Shown here piece after piece: positions 24,150 to 33,370 of a DNA stretch of 64,000 nucleotides (the first letter of the stretch is position 1; every line of letters starts with the position of its first letter). The DNA is taken from assembly GCA_947479455.1 (NCBI GenBank), contig CANJZE010000017.1, positions 39,143-103,142 on the forward strand, given 5' to 3'. The translations under genes were made by a program, and so were the position numbers. This DNA is from Bacteroidota bacterium (GTDB lineage: Bacteria; Bacteroidota; Bacteroidia; Chitinophagales; LD1). Under the pieces are notes generated by a model. It had not been told where the DNA came from. It worked only from the letters and a program-made list of their open reading frames with translations, and searched no databases.

Positions 24150-25010
24150 ATGAGTTATAGCATTGAAAAATTTATTGACGAAGCATTGGCTGAGGATATA
24201 GTTGACGCCAGCGGAATAATTGCCAAAGGCGACCATTCTTCTCTAGCGTGTATAGTGGGAAACAAAACAGGAGCGGCACAATTACTTTGCAAAGCAGAAG
24301 GAATTTTAGCTGGAGTCGAACTGGCAGAAATAATTTCCACAAGAGTGGATACAGAACTTCGTTTCGAAAAAATATTGCAGGACGGAACCGCTATTAAAAA
24401 AGGAGATATTGCTTTCAAAATTTATGGAGAAGTAAAATCCATTCTTCGTGCCGAAAGAATCATTCTGAATTTCATGCAGCGAATGAGCGGTATTGCTACA
24501 CATACTTCTAAATTTGTAAAAGCCGTTGAAGGAACTAACGCAAAAATACTTGACACACGAAAAACAACTCCAAACTTCCGTTACTTCGAAAAATGGGCGG
24601 TGCGTATTGGTGGAGGATACAACCATCGCTTTGGTTTGTATGATATGATTATGCTAAAAGACAATCACATTGATTTTTGCGGAGGTATTTCAAAAGCAAT
24701 TGACGCAGTAAACAACTATCAGTTTAATAACAAGCTGAATCTCCCTGTTGAAATTGAAACGAGAACTTTGCAAGATGTAGAAGAAGTTTTGAAAGCAGGA
24801 GGCGTCAATCGAATTATGTTCGACAACTTTACTCCCGAAATTATGAAACAGGCAGTGCTTTTAGTCAATAACAAATTTGAAACAGAAGCCAGCGGAGGAA
24901 TTACTTTAGAAACAGTTCGTTCGTTTGCCGAAACTGAGGTTGATTTTATTTCGGTGGGGGCGTTAACACACTCTTCACCATCACTTGATTTAAGTTTGAA
25001 AGCACTCTAA
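24150..25010 (+). CDS. nadC: Nicotinate-nucleotide pyrophosphorylase (quinolinate phosphoribosyltransferase)
   Basis: A 286-residue enzyme that makes nicotinic acid mononucleotide from quinolinate and PRPP in NAD synthesis. Family signatures are RIILNFMQRMSGIAT, LDTRKTTPNFRYFEKWAV, GGGYNHRFGLYDMIMLKDNH and ASGGITLETV. The start at 24150 is chosen because it matches the family N-terminus; the longer frame upstream overlaps the preceding gene. The TAA stop shares its last base with the ATG of the lipid kinase (TAATG), implying coupling. nadA and nadB are not in the window. Confidence 0.95.
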   Translation: MSYSIEKFIDEALAEDIVDASGIIAKGDHSSLACIVGNKTGAAQLLCKAEGILAGVELAEIISTRVDTELRFEKILQDGTAIKKGDIAFKIYGEVKSILRAERIILNFMQRMSGIATHTSKFVKAVEGTNAKILDTRKTTPNFRYFEKWAVRIGGGYNHRFGLYDMIMLKDNHIDFCGGISKAIDAVNNYQFNNKLNLPVEIETRTLQDVEEVLKAGGVNRIMFDNFTPEIMKQAVLLVNNKFETEASGGITLETVRSFAETEVDFISVGALTHSSPSLDLSLKAL

Positions 25011-25921
25011 TGCAACCCACAGAAAAGAAAAAAATCATTTTCATCATTAATCCTATTTCAGGCGTTTACAGCAAGAGTAATATTCCTGAAAAGATTGCCC
25101 GATACATTGACTATGTAAAATATGATTACACCATTCGTTTTACACAATATGCCGGTCACGCTACTTTGATTGCGCAGCAAGCGGTTGAAGAGGGCTACCA
25201 TGTTTGTGTAGCTATAGGTGGTGACGGAAGTATTAATGATGTGGCGCAAAGTTTAATAGGAACTAAAACCGCGTTGGGTGTTATTCCATTTGGCTCCGGC
25301 AATGGATTTGCTACCCATTTAAAAATCCCACCGCGCAATGCTGAAGGAGCACTTCATGTATTGAACACCGGCAAAACAGTAAAACTCGATTTAGTAAAGT
25401 CAAACCTTCGCTACTTTGTAAGTAATGCGGGTTTCGGTCTCGATTCATCGGTGGCAAGAAGGTTTCACCATCATAAAGTACGCGGGCTAAGTTCGTATGC
25501 ATGGGCGGGACTGAAAGAAATATTTTTTTACTTCCAGCCCTTTCATACCACCGTTGAAATTGATGACATTACTATTGAACGCGATTTCTTTCTATTCACT
25601 GCTTTTAATGCTAACCAGTATGGTTACGATTTTGCCGTATTCCCATTTACCAGTTTAAAGGATGGAGTGATGGATGTAATTGTGCTCAATAAATTTCCGC
25701 TTTCAAAGCTGCCTTACATTGTGGGTTGCCTGTTGCTTAAGAGACCTGACCTTATAAAGGAGGCAGAACAATACCGCGCTAAGAAAGTGCGCATTCACGG
25801 CAACAAAAAAATGTGCTATCAGTTCGATGGCGACTCCCTCATCTACCACGATGATGTTACTTTTGAAATAGTGCCGCAGTGTATAGATGTAATCGTACCT
25901 GAAAACTTAAATGCGTATTAA
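25010..25921 (+). CDS. YegS/BmrU-family lipid (diacylglycerol) kinase
   Basis: A 303-residue protein of the diacylglycerol/sphingosine kinase superfamily. It has the N-terminal FIINPISG strand, the GGDGSINDVAQSL ATP-binding motif, GVIPFGSGNGFATHL, and the C-terminal DGD-type motif CYQFDGDSL. Bacterial members phosphorylate diacylglycerol or other lipids at the membrane face. It overlaps the nadC stop by one base. Confidence 0.92.
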   Translation: MQPTEKKKIIFIINPISGVYSKSNIPEKIARYIDYVKYDYTIRFTQYAGHATLIAQQAVEEGYHVCVAIGGDGSINDVAQSLIGTKTALGVIPFGSGNGFATHLKIPPRNAEGALHVLNTGKTVKLDLVKSNLRYFVSNAGFGLDSSVARRFHHHKVRGLSSYAWAGLKEIFFYFQPFHTTVEIDDITIERDFFLFTAFNANQYGYDFAVFPFTSLKDGVMDVIVLNKFPLSKLPYIVGCLLLKRPDLIKEAEQYRAKKVRIHGNKKMCYQFDGDSLIYHDDVTFEIVPQCIDVIVPENLNAY

Positions 25922-25948
25922 GCGACACCAATACGCCAACTCCACTTT

Positions 25949-25972
25949 TATATCTTAGCGCACTAAATTTTT
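25949..25972 (+). promoter_or_regulatory. Promoter/5' leader of the T9SS type-A protein gene
   Basis: A TATATCTT box (25949-25956) is followed by CACTAAATTTTT (25961-25972), which ends 4 bases before the ATG. The same 12-mer sits at the same distance from the ATG of the lipoprotein gene at 28846. Confidence 0.45.
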
Positions 25973-25976
25973 CAGT

Positions 25977-28766
25977 ATGAAAATTTCATGGACTCCTGTC
26001 TTGTGTTTTGCTATGGCTTTATCAGCAACGCTTTTTATTTCAAACAGTCATTTTGCAAACGAACAAAGAGAGAACGAAAAGGAAGGAAAGGCTTTATACG
26101 GCAACGAATTTGATGACCCTGCTGAAGGAGGTATTTATAGTTTTATGCGTTTGCGCAATCCCTTTACTAACGAAATTCCGCGCGGTATCAGAAAAAACGA
26201 ATTGGCTTTTGCAGCTACACTTCCAAAAGCCGACAACAGCAGAAGCATTACCTGGCAAAATCGCGGACCTTATAATTTAGGTGGAAGAACCCGTGCGTTA
26301 GCGCTGGATGTAACTGATGAAAATACCATACTGGCAGGACAGGTTAGTGGTGGAATGTGGCGAAGTACAAATGCAGGCGCTTGGTTTACCGAATGCACAC
26401 AGCCACAACAATTTCATTCAACTACTTGTGTCGTTCAGGACAAACGTGCCGGACATACCAACGTTTGGTATTATGGTACGGGGGAACAATATGGCATTGT
26501 AAACGCAGCGGGTTTTTCAGCACAGTTTAGTGGCGATGGAATTTTTAAATCTATTGATGGCGGAGTTAACTGGACTCCTCTCCTGTCAACCCAATCAAAC
26601 ACACCAACTACTTTAGGCGGTAAACGCGATTTCGATTTTATATGGGACCTGGTTACCAATCACACTAACGCCTTTCAGGATGAAGTTTATGCGGCCGCTG
26701 TAAATGGAATATGGAGAAGTGTAGATGGCGGAACTTCGTGGACTCCGGTACTTGGTTTAGATACTGCTTCTGCGCTCAGTATTTCGCAATTCAGCGACAT
26801 TGCTATTTCTGCTTCAGGAGTTTTGTATGCAACTATCAGCAGCGAAACACCCAGCAAAGGAATTTGGCGAAGCACCGATGGCATTACCTGGACAAAAATT
26901 ACACCCACCGGTTTTGCCACTTCATACAGACGTATTGAGATAGGCATTGCACCCAGCGATGAATCACAGGTTTATTTCATTGCCGAAACTCCGGGAAATG
27001 GTTCCACGGGTCATCAGCTTTGGCACTATCAATATATTTCCGGTGACGGCACCGGCACCGGTGGCTCTTGGTCAAACAGAAGCACAAACATTCCCGATGA
27101 CCACTGTTTAGGTTATTTCAATTTCGATTTCCGTAAATACAATTCGCAGAATTCGTACAATATGTTTTTTGTGGTGCATCCTACAAACCCCGATATTGTT
27201 TTTCTAGGAGGTACAGATATTTATCGCTCCACCAATGGATTTACTACTGCCGCTTATGAATGGATTGGTGGGTATCAATGCGACAGTAGCAAAATTTCCA
27301 ACTATGTTTATCCAGGTCATCACCCCGACCAGCACAAACTTATTTTCCCTCCATCCAATACAAACAAAGCATATTCAGGAAACGATGGTGGTGTAATGGA
27401 AACCAATGATATTCTTGCAACGCCCGTAGTTTGGCAATTCATGAACAACGGGTATAACACCGGGCAATTTTACACTTGCGCCATTGAACCCGGTAACAGC
27501 ACTAGTGAAATTATTATTGGCGGTTTACAGGATAACGGAACCTATTTTACCAATACCACTGATTACACTCAAGACTGGCCCAAAACATTTTATGGAGATG
27601 GTTCCTACTGTGCTATTACTCATGGAAGAAGTTTTTATTTCCTCAGCATTCAGCAGGGAAAAATTTATAAGCATCGAGTAACTGATAATGGCGATGTAGA
27701 TACACTCTTTACCCGTATTGACCCTACAGGCGGTGGAGGTTACCAGTTTATTAATCCGCTAATCCTCGACCCGTTTAATGACGATGTTATGTATATGGCC
27801 GGTGGAAGAACCATTTGGAGAAATGACTCGCTTTCTGTAATTCCAATGACGGGCAATGAATACAGCACCATTTCAAAGGGTTGGTCAAAGTTAAGCGGCT
27901 CTTCATTGGGCATCAGTAGCACCGCTCCGTATTATACCGCATTAGATATGAGCGAAGCCAATACCAACATACTTTATATAGGAACCGATAACGGAAAAGT
28001 TTATCGCGTGGACAGTTGCCAAACAAGTAATAGTTCGGCAAAGAAAAATATTACCGGAAGTAATTTCCCTGCTACGGGTTATATCAGTTGTATAGAAGTT
28101 GATCGCCTTAACGTGGCAAACGTAATGGCTACGTTTTCTAACTATGGAATCAAAAGTATTTTCTACTCTGCCGATTCGGGCAGTACATGGACAGACGTAA
28201 GCGGAAACCTGGAAGAAAATATTGACGGTAGCGGAAACGGACCTTCACTGACCTGGGCAAACATTTACAACAATGGCAATTCCAACAAATATTATGTTGG
28301 CACCAGCATAGGTTTGTTTTCTACCGAATTACTTAACGGAGCAAATACTATTTGGGCGCAAGAAGGGGCAACCACCATTGGCAACGTAGTTATTAATATG
28401 ATTCAATCTCGCACATTCGATAATACTATTGTAGTGGCTACTCACGGCAATGGAATTTATTCCAACAAAATTTTTACGCCATCTGCAGTCGACAAAATTT
28501 CAAGTACTGCATTGAACGCAACTGCTTATCCAAATCCGTTTTCAAATTCGGTTATTGTTGAGTTAAACGAAGAATCAAAAACCGAAACCGAGTTTGAAGT
28601 ATTTGACTACAATGGCAGGCTGATACGCAAATGGAGAGATAAGAATCTTTCAAAAACTACGTGGGACGGAAAAGATTTTTCACTCAACCCTGTTTCTTCA
28701 GGATCTTATTTACTGAAGGTAACTTCAAATGGAAAATCAACAGTGAAAAAACTTGTGAAGTTGTAG
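25977..28766 (+). CDS. T9SS type-A secreted BNR/sortilin-like beta-propeller protein
   Basis: A 929-residue exoprotein. It has a signal peptide (residues 1 to about 27, ending SNSHFA) and a large middle made of repeated BNR/Asp-box-like turns (IFKSIDGGVNWTPL, IWRSVDGGTSWTPV, IWRSTDGITWTKI, SIFYSADSGSTWTDVSG), as in sortilin/VPS10-type propellers and WD40/YVTN-like glycosidase-associated proteins. The last ~80 residues (TAYPNPFSNSVIVELNEESK to STVKKLVKL) are a type-A T9SS sorting domain with the YPNP motif and a terminal KKLVK. It is therefore exported across the outer membrane and probably surface-anchored. The ligand or substrate is unknown. Confidence 0.92.
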   Translation: MKISWTPVLCFAMALSATLFISNSHFANEQRENEKEGKALYGNEFDDPAEGGIYSFMRLRNPFTNEIPRGIRKNELAFAATLPKADNSRSITWQNRGPYNLGGRTRALALDVTDENTILAGQVSGGMWRSTNAGAWFTECTQPQQFHSTTCVVQDKRAGHTNVWYYGTGEQYGIVNAAGFSAQFSGDGIFKSIDGGVNWTPLLSTQSNTPTTLGGKRDFDFIWDLVTNHTNAFQDEVYAAAVNGIWRSVDGGTSWTPVLGLDTASALSISQFSDIAISASGVLYATISSETPSKGIWRSTDGITWTKITPTGFATSYRRIEIGIAPSDESQVYFIAETPGNGSTGHQLWHYQYISGDGTGTGGSWSNRSTNIPDDHCLGYFNFDFRKYNSQNSYNMFFVVHPTNPDIVFLGGTDIYRSTNGFTTAAYEWIGGYQCDSSKISNYVYPGHHPDQHKLIFPPSNTNKAYSGNDGGVMETNDILATPVVWQFMNNGYNTGQFYTCAIEPGNSTSEIIIGGLQDNGTYFTNTTDYTQDWPKTFYGDGSYCAITHGRSFYFLSIQQGKIYKHRVTDNGDVDTLFTRIDPTGGGGYQFINPLILDPFNDDVMYMAGGRTIWRNDSLSVIPMTGNEYSTISKGWSKLSGSSLGISSTAPYYTALDMSEANTNILYIGTDNGKVYRVDSCQTSNSSAKKNITGSNFPATGYISCIEVDRLNVANVMATFSNYGIKSIFYSADSGSTWTDVSGNLEENIDGSGNGPSLTWANIYNNGNSNKYYVGTSIGLFSTELLNGANTIWAQEGATTIGNVVINMIQSRTFDNTIVVATHGNGIYSNKIFTPSAVDKISSTALNATAYPNPFSNSVIVELNEESKTETEFEVFDYNGRLIRKWRDKNLSKTTWDGKDFSLNPVSSGSYLLKVTSNGKSTVKKLVKL

Positions 28767-28819
28767 TAACACCTGCTTCGGGCTTTGGGCTTCCAACTTC
28801 TAAAACATCATTAACCTTA

Positions 28820-28841
28820 TATATTCGCACACTAAATTTTT
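28820..28841 (+). promoter_or_regulatory. Promoter/5' leader of the TPR lipoprotein gene
   Basis: TATATTCG (28820-28827), one base off TAnnTTTG, then CACTAAATTTTT (28830-28841), 4 bases before the ATG. It shares the 12-mer and its position with the 25977 gene. Confidence 0.5.
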
Positions 28842-28845
28842 ATAG

Positions 28846-29385
28846 ATGAAAAGAGTATTCGTTGCCATTTTTGCGCTTATGTTGTTTGCCGCTTGCAATC
28901 CTAAACAAGCCTGGAAAAGAAACGCAATTGAAAGCGCAGAAAAAATTTTAATGGAGCAGGCAAAAGCCGGTAAAGTAGATACCGCTATGGTAGATGACTT
29001 GCTGGCCGATTATGAAGGTTATGCTGCAAGATATCCGGATGATACCTTGGGTGCAGCTTATTTGTTTAAAGCAGCCGATTTTTATAGGTACATGCACAAG
29101 CCACTAAAGTGCATTGGTCTCTATCAAAATATTTACGAAAACTATCCCACCATTCCCAAACATCCTTATGCGCTTTTTTTGCAAGGATTCATTTTCGAAA
29201 ACGAAGTAGGCAACATTGCAACGGCAAAAACTATTTACGAAAAATTTCTTGCTGAATTTCCGAATCATCCAATTGCAAAAGATGTACGTGTTACCTTGAA
29301 TTACTTAGGTAAAACACCCGAACAGTTGATTCAGGAATTTGAAACTCGAAATCAACAGGACTCCTTGGCAAAAGCAGCAAACTAA
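28846..29385 (+). CDS. TPR-like lipoprotein
   Basis: A 179-residue lipoprotein: signal MKRVFVAIFALMLF with lipobox FAAC (Cys16). The mature part has helical TPR-like repeats (YLFKAADFYRYMHKPLKCIG, ALFLQGFIFENEVGNIATAK with FLAEFPNHPIAKDV). It resembles BamD- and YbgF-like tetratricopeptide outer-membrane lipoproteins but is shorter than BamD. It ends 1 base before the GTG of the ketosynthase cluster, so it may be the first gene of that transcript. Confidence 0.75.
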   Translation: MKRVFVAIFALMLFAACNPKQAWKRNAIESAEKILMEQAKAGKVDTAMVDDLLADYEGYAARYPDDTLGAAYLFKAADFYRYMHKPLKCIGLYQNIYENYPTIPKHPYALFLQGFIFENEVGNIATAKTIYEKFLAEFPNHPIAKDVRVTLNYLGKTPEQLIQEFETRNQQDSLAKAAN

Positions 29386-29386
29386 A

Positions 29387-30406
29387 GTGAAGACGCAAGC
29401 CTGTATACAAGCCATTAGTTTCTACGTTCCTCCAAAAGTAGAAACGAACGAAATGCTTGGAAAGGAGTTTAGAAATAAAATCTCTACAACTGTTTTCAAA
29501 AAAGTAGGAGTAAATGAACGGCATATTTTTGAACCTGTTCAACCCGCTTCTGCCATGGCTTTGCAGGCTGCCGAAAACTTGTTTGCCGAACATGATATCA
29601 ATCGAAATGAGATTGATGCGCTTATTTACTGCTCAGTTCATCACGATTATGTAACCCCTTCTACTTCTTGCGTGTTGCAGCATAAACTTGGTCTAAATGA
29701 AAATATTGCGACCTACGATTTAACTTTTGGCTGCAGCGGATATGTGTATTCACTTAGTTTGGCTAAAAGTATAATTCAGTCGCTGGGTTTTAAAAAAGTG
29801 TTGCTCCTCACCTCTTCGGCACTTACGAAATACATTCATCCTAAAGACCATGCATCGCGAATTATTTTTGGGGATGGTGCTTCAGCCACATTAATAGTGG
29901 CGGAAGAGAATTCAGAAAAAGGAATAGGCTCTTTTGTTTTCGGAACTGATGGTTCGGGATTCGAAAAAATAATTATTCGCCATGGTGCCGACTTTCAAAA
30001 AGTAACACCACAATCTTTAGAAGAAAAAGCTGACGAGTTCGGGAACATTTACTCTGATGCTAATTATTTTATGGATGGGCAGGCAGTTCTTACTTTCACC
30101 ATGAAAAAAGTACCTCTTCTTATTGAAGACACGCTGAGCAAAAACAATTTGACGAAGAACGACATTGACTTATTTGTGTTGCATCAGGCAAACGATTTTA
30201 TGAATGAGCAGGTGCGAAAATTAGCGGCAATTGAGAAAGAAAAATTTTATTCGCATATCGAAAACTATGGGAACACCGTGCAGGCAACCATTCCTATTGC
30301 ATTGAAAGCCGCTATAGCAGAAGGGAAAATTAAAAGTGGCTCTAAAGTTTTTGTAGCAGGTTTTGGAGTAGGATTAAGTTGGTGCGCAACCGTAATAAAT
30401 TTTTAA
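29387..30406 (+). CDS. Ketoacyl-ACP synthase III (FabH-like), copy 1
   Basis: A 339-residue thiolase-fold condensing enzyme. The GTG at 29387 is chosen because it follows the lipoprotein stop and matches the KASIII N-terminus. The catalytic triad is complete: C116 (TFGCSGYVY), H266 (LHQAND) and N296 (ENYGNTV). KASIII enzymes join a short acyl-CoA to malonyl-ACP. Together with the adjacent carrier protein, a second KASIII and an SDR it forms a stand-alone 3-oxo/3-hydroxyacyl-making cassette rather than the housekeeping fatty-acid cluster (no fabD, fabG, acpP or fabF here). Confidence 0.92.
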   Translation: MKTQACIQAISFYVPPKVETNEMLGKEFRNKISTTVFKKVGVNERHIFEPVQPASAMALQAAENLFAEHDINRNEIDALIYCSVHHDYVTPSTSCVLQHKLGLNENIATYDLTFGCSGYVYSLSLAKSIIQSLGFKKVLLLTSSALTKYIHPKDHASRIIFGDGASATLIVAEENSEKGIGSFVFGTDGSGFEKIIIRHGADFQKVTPQSLEEKADEFGNIYSDANYFMDGQAVLTFTMKKVPLLIEDTLSKNNLTKNDIDLFVLHQANDFMNEQVRKLAAIEKEKFYSHIENYGNTVQATIPIALKAAIAEGKIKSGSKVFVAGFGVGLSWCATVINF

Positions 30407-30407
30407 A

Positions 30408-30632
30408 ATGACACTCGAAGAATTTACAAGCAAAATTGAAGGCATTTTTGAAGACGAAAAGCCCGGGTCACTGACTCCCGATACCGATTTCAGAAATATA
30501 GAAACATGGAGTTCGATGTATGCCCTCATCATAGTGGCCATGTTTGAAACCGATTTCAAAACAACAGTAACGGGCGACCAACTGCGCAAATGCAGCACCG
30601 TGCGCGATTTATATCAACTGCTTCCTAAATAA
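30408..30632 (+). CDS. Acyl carrier protein-like, divergent (between the two KASIII genes)
   Basis: A 74-residue acidic helical protein with the ACP pattern (LEEFTSKIEGIF, then helix 2 and TVRDLYQLL at the end). The phosphopantetheine Ser usually sits in DSL; here the site reads TWSSMYALII, so the Ser is present but the DSL context is lost. It is placed between two ketosynthase genes with 1-5 bp gaps, so it probably carries their intermediates. Some O-antigen and flagellin-glycan clusters have the same KASIII-ACP-SDR set for making 3-hydroxybutyryl groups. Confidence 0.8.
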   Translation: MTLEEFTSKIEGIFEDEKPGSLTPDTDFRNIETWSSMYALIIVAMFETDFKTTVTGDQLRKCSTVRDLYQLLPK

Positions 30633-30637
30633 AACCA

Positions 30638-31693
30638 ATGGCTCTCTTTTCTGTCAATCATGTTTCATTGCGCGGTGTGGCTGCTGCAGTTCCTTTGCAA
30701 AAAGAGAGCAACCGCAATTACGATTGGATAACAGAAAAAGAAAGAACCCTGCTGATTAAAACTACGGGTGTCGAAGAAAAGCGAAGAGCTCCTGAGGGTC
30801 TTTGCACATCCGATTATTGTTTCGAAGCTTCAAAAAAACTGTTGCATGATTTAAACTGGAAACCCGAAGAAGTCGAGTTATTGATTTTTGTTTCCCAATC
30901 GCGCGATTACTTTCTTCCGGCTACTGCCATTATCCTCCAGCATAAATTGGGCTTACCTGTAACCTCTGTTGCATTTGATATTTGTTTAGGCTGCTCGGGG
31001 TTTGTCTATGGCATGTCGGTTGTTGCCAATATGCTCAGTAGCGGCAGAATTAAAAAAGCATTGCTCCTTACAGGAGATGTTTCCACCATTTCCGTTTCTT
31101 ATCAGGATAAAAGCACCTATCCGCTTTTTGGTGATGGAGGAACAGTTGCTGCATTGGAATGGAATGAAAATGTCGCACCAATGTACTTCAATTTGCAAAG
31201 CGATGGCAGCGGTTACGAATCCATCATCATTACCGATGGAGGTTGCCGCAACCCGTTGAATGCAGAAAGCGAAGTGATGACCGAGGTTGAAAAAGGGGTG
31301 ATAAGAAGAAAGAAAGATTTATCGCTAAACGGAATGGATGTGTTTAATTTTTCGGTTACACGCGTTCCACCAAACGTAAATGAACTGCTTGCCTTTTCAG
31401 GAGTTGATAAGAGTGAAATTGATTTTTTCGTGATGCACCAGGCAAATCTTCTGCTCAACGAAACCGTGCGAAAAATCATTGGTATTGATGCAGCTAAAGT
31501 TCCTTACTCGCTTAAAAATTTCGGCAACACAAGTTCTGCTTCTATTCCTTTAACCATGGTTTCTGAAATTGCCGAAGCATTAAAAACTTCGAAACAAAAA
31601 TTGCTACTCAGCGGTTTTGGCGTTGGCTTGTCGTGGGGTAGTGTTTTGACAGAAACAAATAACTTAGTGGTTTCAGATTTGATTGAGATATGA
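30638..31693 (+). CDS. Ketoacyl-ACP synthase III (FabH-like), copy 2
   Basis: A 351-residue KASIII with an intact triad: C119 (CLGCSGFVYG), H267 (MHQAN) and N297 (NFGNTS). It differs clearly from copy 1, so the two probably act as a pair or use different acyl donors. Its last codons overlap the SDR start by 4 bp (ATGA-type), indicating translational coupling. Confidence 0.92.
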   Translation: MALFSVNHVSLRGVAAAVPLQKESNRNYDWITEKERTLLIKTTGVEEKRRAPEGLCTSDYCFEASKKLLHDLNWKPEEVELLIFVSQSRDYFLPATAIILQHKLGLPVTSVAFDICLGCSGFVYGMSVVANMLSSGRIKKALLLTGDVSTISVSYQDKSTYPLFGDGGTVAALEWNENVAPMYFNLQSDGSGYESIIITDGGCRNPLNAESEVMTEVEKGVIRRKKDLSLNGMDVFNFSVTRVPPNVNELLAFSGVDKSEIDFFVMHQANLLLNETVRKIIGIDAAKVPYSLKNFGNTSSASIPLTMVSEIAEALKTSKQKLLLSGFGVGLSWGSVLTETNNLVVSDLIEI

Positions 31694-32442
31694 GCAACAC
31701 CGCCTTTCATCTTACCGGTAAAACAGTTTTAATCACTGGCGCGTCATCAGGCATTGGTCGCCAAACGGCTATTGAATGCGCGGCTATGGGAGCAAAAACC
31801 ATTCTTACTGCACGCAACATAGAAAAACTGAATTCGGTTTTTAAAGAATTAGCTGGCGAAGGTCATGAGATAATACTTTGCGACTTATTGAATGCCAATC
31901 AAACCTCTTCTTTAGTGAATTCCATTTCCTCCATTGATGGAGTAGTACATTGTGCTGGATTGGTAAAACCATTTCCTGTTTCTTTTTTAAGTAGAGAAAA
32001 AATTGATGAAACACTTCATTCCAATTTTTACACCGTAGTGGAACTGACCACTGCTTTATTAAAAGCAAAAAAAATAAATAGGGAAGCCGCTTTTGTATTC
32101 CTTTCCTCTATTTCAGGTCAACACCCTCACAAAGGCGGCTCTATGTATGCTGCAAGCAAAGCAGCAGTCGAAGCCTTTTGCAAAACCGTAGCATTGGAAT
32201 ATGCCGCGAAAGGAATTCGAGCCAACTGTGTTTCGCCTGCCATGGTTAAAACGCCCATGTTTGACGATGCTGTTTCGGGCATGTCAACACAATCAATGGA
32301 AGAGCATGTAGCAAAATATCCATTAGGGGTTGGCTATCCCGAAGATGTGGCAAGAGCCGTTGTGTTTTTACTTTCACCGGCATCGAGGTGGATTACGGGA
32401 ACAAATTTAGTGATGGACGGAGGTTTATTATTAGCATACTAA
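31690..32442 (+). CDS. SDR-family 3-oxoacyl-ACP reductase-like enzyme
   Basis: A 250-residue classical SDR. NAD(P) motif TGASSGIG (16-23), catalytic Ser near 140 (FLSSISG), Y153 and K157 in YAASK are all visible. In context it would reduce the 3-oxoacyl group made by the flanking KASIII enzymes to a 3-hydroxyacyl group on the carrier protein. A sugar or other ketoreductase role cannot be excluded. It is followed by the GT2 gene after 1 bp. Confidence 0.88.
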   Translation: MSNTAFHLTGKTVLITGASSGIGRQTAIECAAMGAKTILTARNIEKLNSVFKELAGEGHEIILCDLLNANQTSSLVNSISSIDGVVHCAGLVKPFPVSFLSREKIDETLHSNFYTVVELTTALLKAKKINREAAFVFLSSISGQHPHKGGSMYAASKAAVEAFCKTVALEYAAKGIRANCVSPAMVKTPMFDDAVSGMSTQSMEEHVAKYPLGVGYPEDVARAVVFLLSPASRWITGTNLVMDGGLLLAY

Positions 32443-32443
32443 A

Positions 32444-33370
32444 ATGAGTGAAGCAAAAAAATATTCCATTGTAATTCCTGTTTACAACAGTGCCGATTCG
32501 CTACGCGAATTGTGCAGTCGCATTGACGCTTCGCTTCAAAATTTTTCTTACGAAATTATTTTGGTTGATGACGGAAGCAAAGATGAAAGTTGGAGTGTAA
32601 TCAGTCAGTTGCAAAATTCTTCAAGCGGAAAAATAAGCGGCATACGCTTTAGTCGCAACTATGGGCAACACTCTGCCATACTTTGCGGGTTCACATTTTG
32701 TTCAGGAGAATACATCATTACCATGGATGATGACTTGCAACATCCTCCTGAAGAAATTTCTAAATTAATTGCAAAGCAAAGCGAAACAAATGCCGATGTG
32801 GTGTATGGAATTTATATTGCCAAACAACATTCTGCCGCGCGTAACGCAGGAAGTTTTTATGTGCGCAAATCAGCCGAAGTAACAGGTGGCAACACTGGTT
32901 ATGGTTCTTCGTTCCGCCTTATCAAAAAATTTATTGTAGATAAAATTGCTGCCAATCAGGCAAGTTCATTTTACTATCTCGATGAGTTATTCTATTGGTA
33001 CACTACTTCTTTTGCGAGAGTAGATGTGGAGCATCATCCGCGCAAATTTGGTGAGTCAGGTTATTCGTTTAGTAAACTGGTGAAACTGTACAGCGATATA
33101 GTTTTTACTTATTCTTCCTTTCCATTGCGGTTAATGACTTACGCGGGATTTATTTTTTCGTTGGTTACATTTGTTAGTGCTGCATTTTTCGCGATTCGTA
33201 AATTCTTTTTCAAAGGACATTTTGGGTTCAGTGCATTAATGGTAACCGTGCTTTTTACAGCCAGTGTTTTGATGTTTTGCATGGGCATTATCGGACAATA
33301 TCTTTTCAAAATTTATCAATCGCAGCATAGCAAACCGCTGTATTCCATCCGCGAAATAAAAAGGCAATGA
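32444..33370 (+). CDS. GT2 glycosyltransferase with C-terminal membrane helices (polyprenyl-P-sugar synthase type)
   Basis: A 308-residue GT-A enzyme. The nucleotide-sugar site is IVIPVYNSADSL and ILVDDGSKDESW; the metal motif is TMDDDLQHPPEEI, with QHP typical of DPM1/GtrB/ArnC-like proteins. Two transmembrane helices near the C-terminus (about 225-295) are the ArnC/GtrB arrangement. Such enzymes load one sugar onto undecaprenyl phosphate at the cytoplasmic face, giving a donor for later transfer in the periplasm. The 3' end overlaps the GNAT gene by 4 bp. Confidence 0.88.
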   Translation: MSEAKKYSIVIPVYNSADSLRELCSRIDASLQNFSYEIILVDDGSKDESWSVISQLQNSSSGKISGIRFSRNYGQHSAILCGFTFCSGEYIITMDDDLQHPPEEISKLIAKQSETNADVVYGIYIAKQHSAARNAGSFYVRKSAEVTGGNTGYGSSFRLIKKFIVDKIAANQASSFYYLDELFYWYTTSFARVDVEHHPRKFGESGYSFSKLVKLYSDIVFTYSSFPLRLMTYAGFIFSLVTFVSAAFFAIRKFFFKGHFGFSALMVTVLFTASVLMFCMGIIGQYLFKIYQSQHSKPLYSIREIKRQ

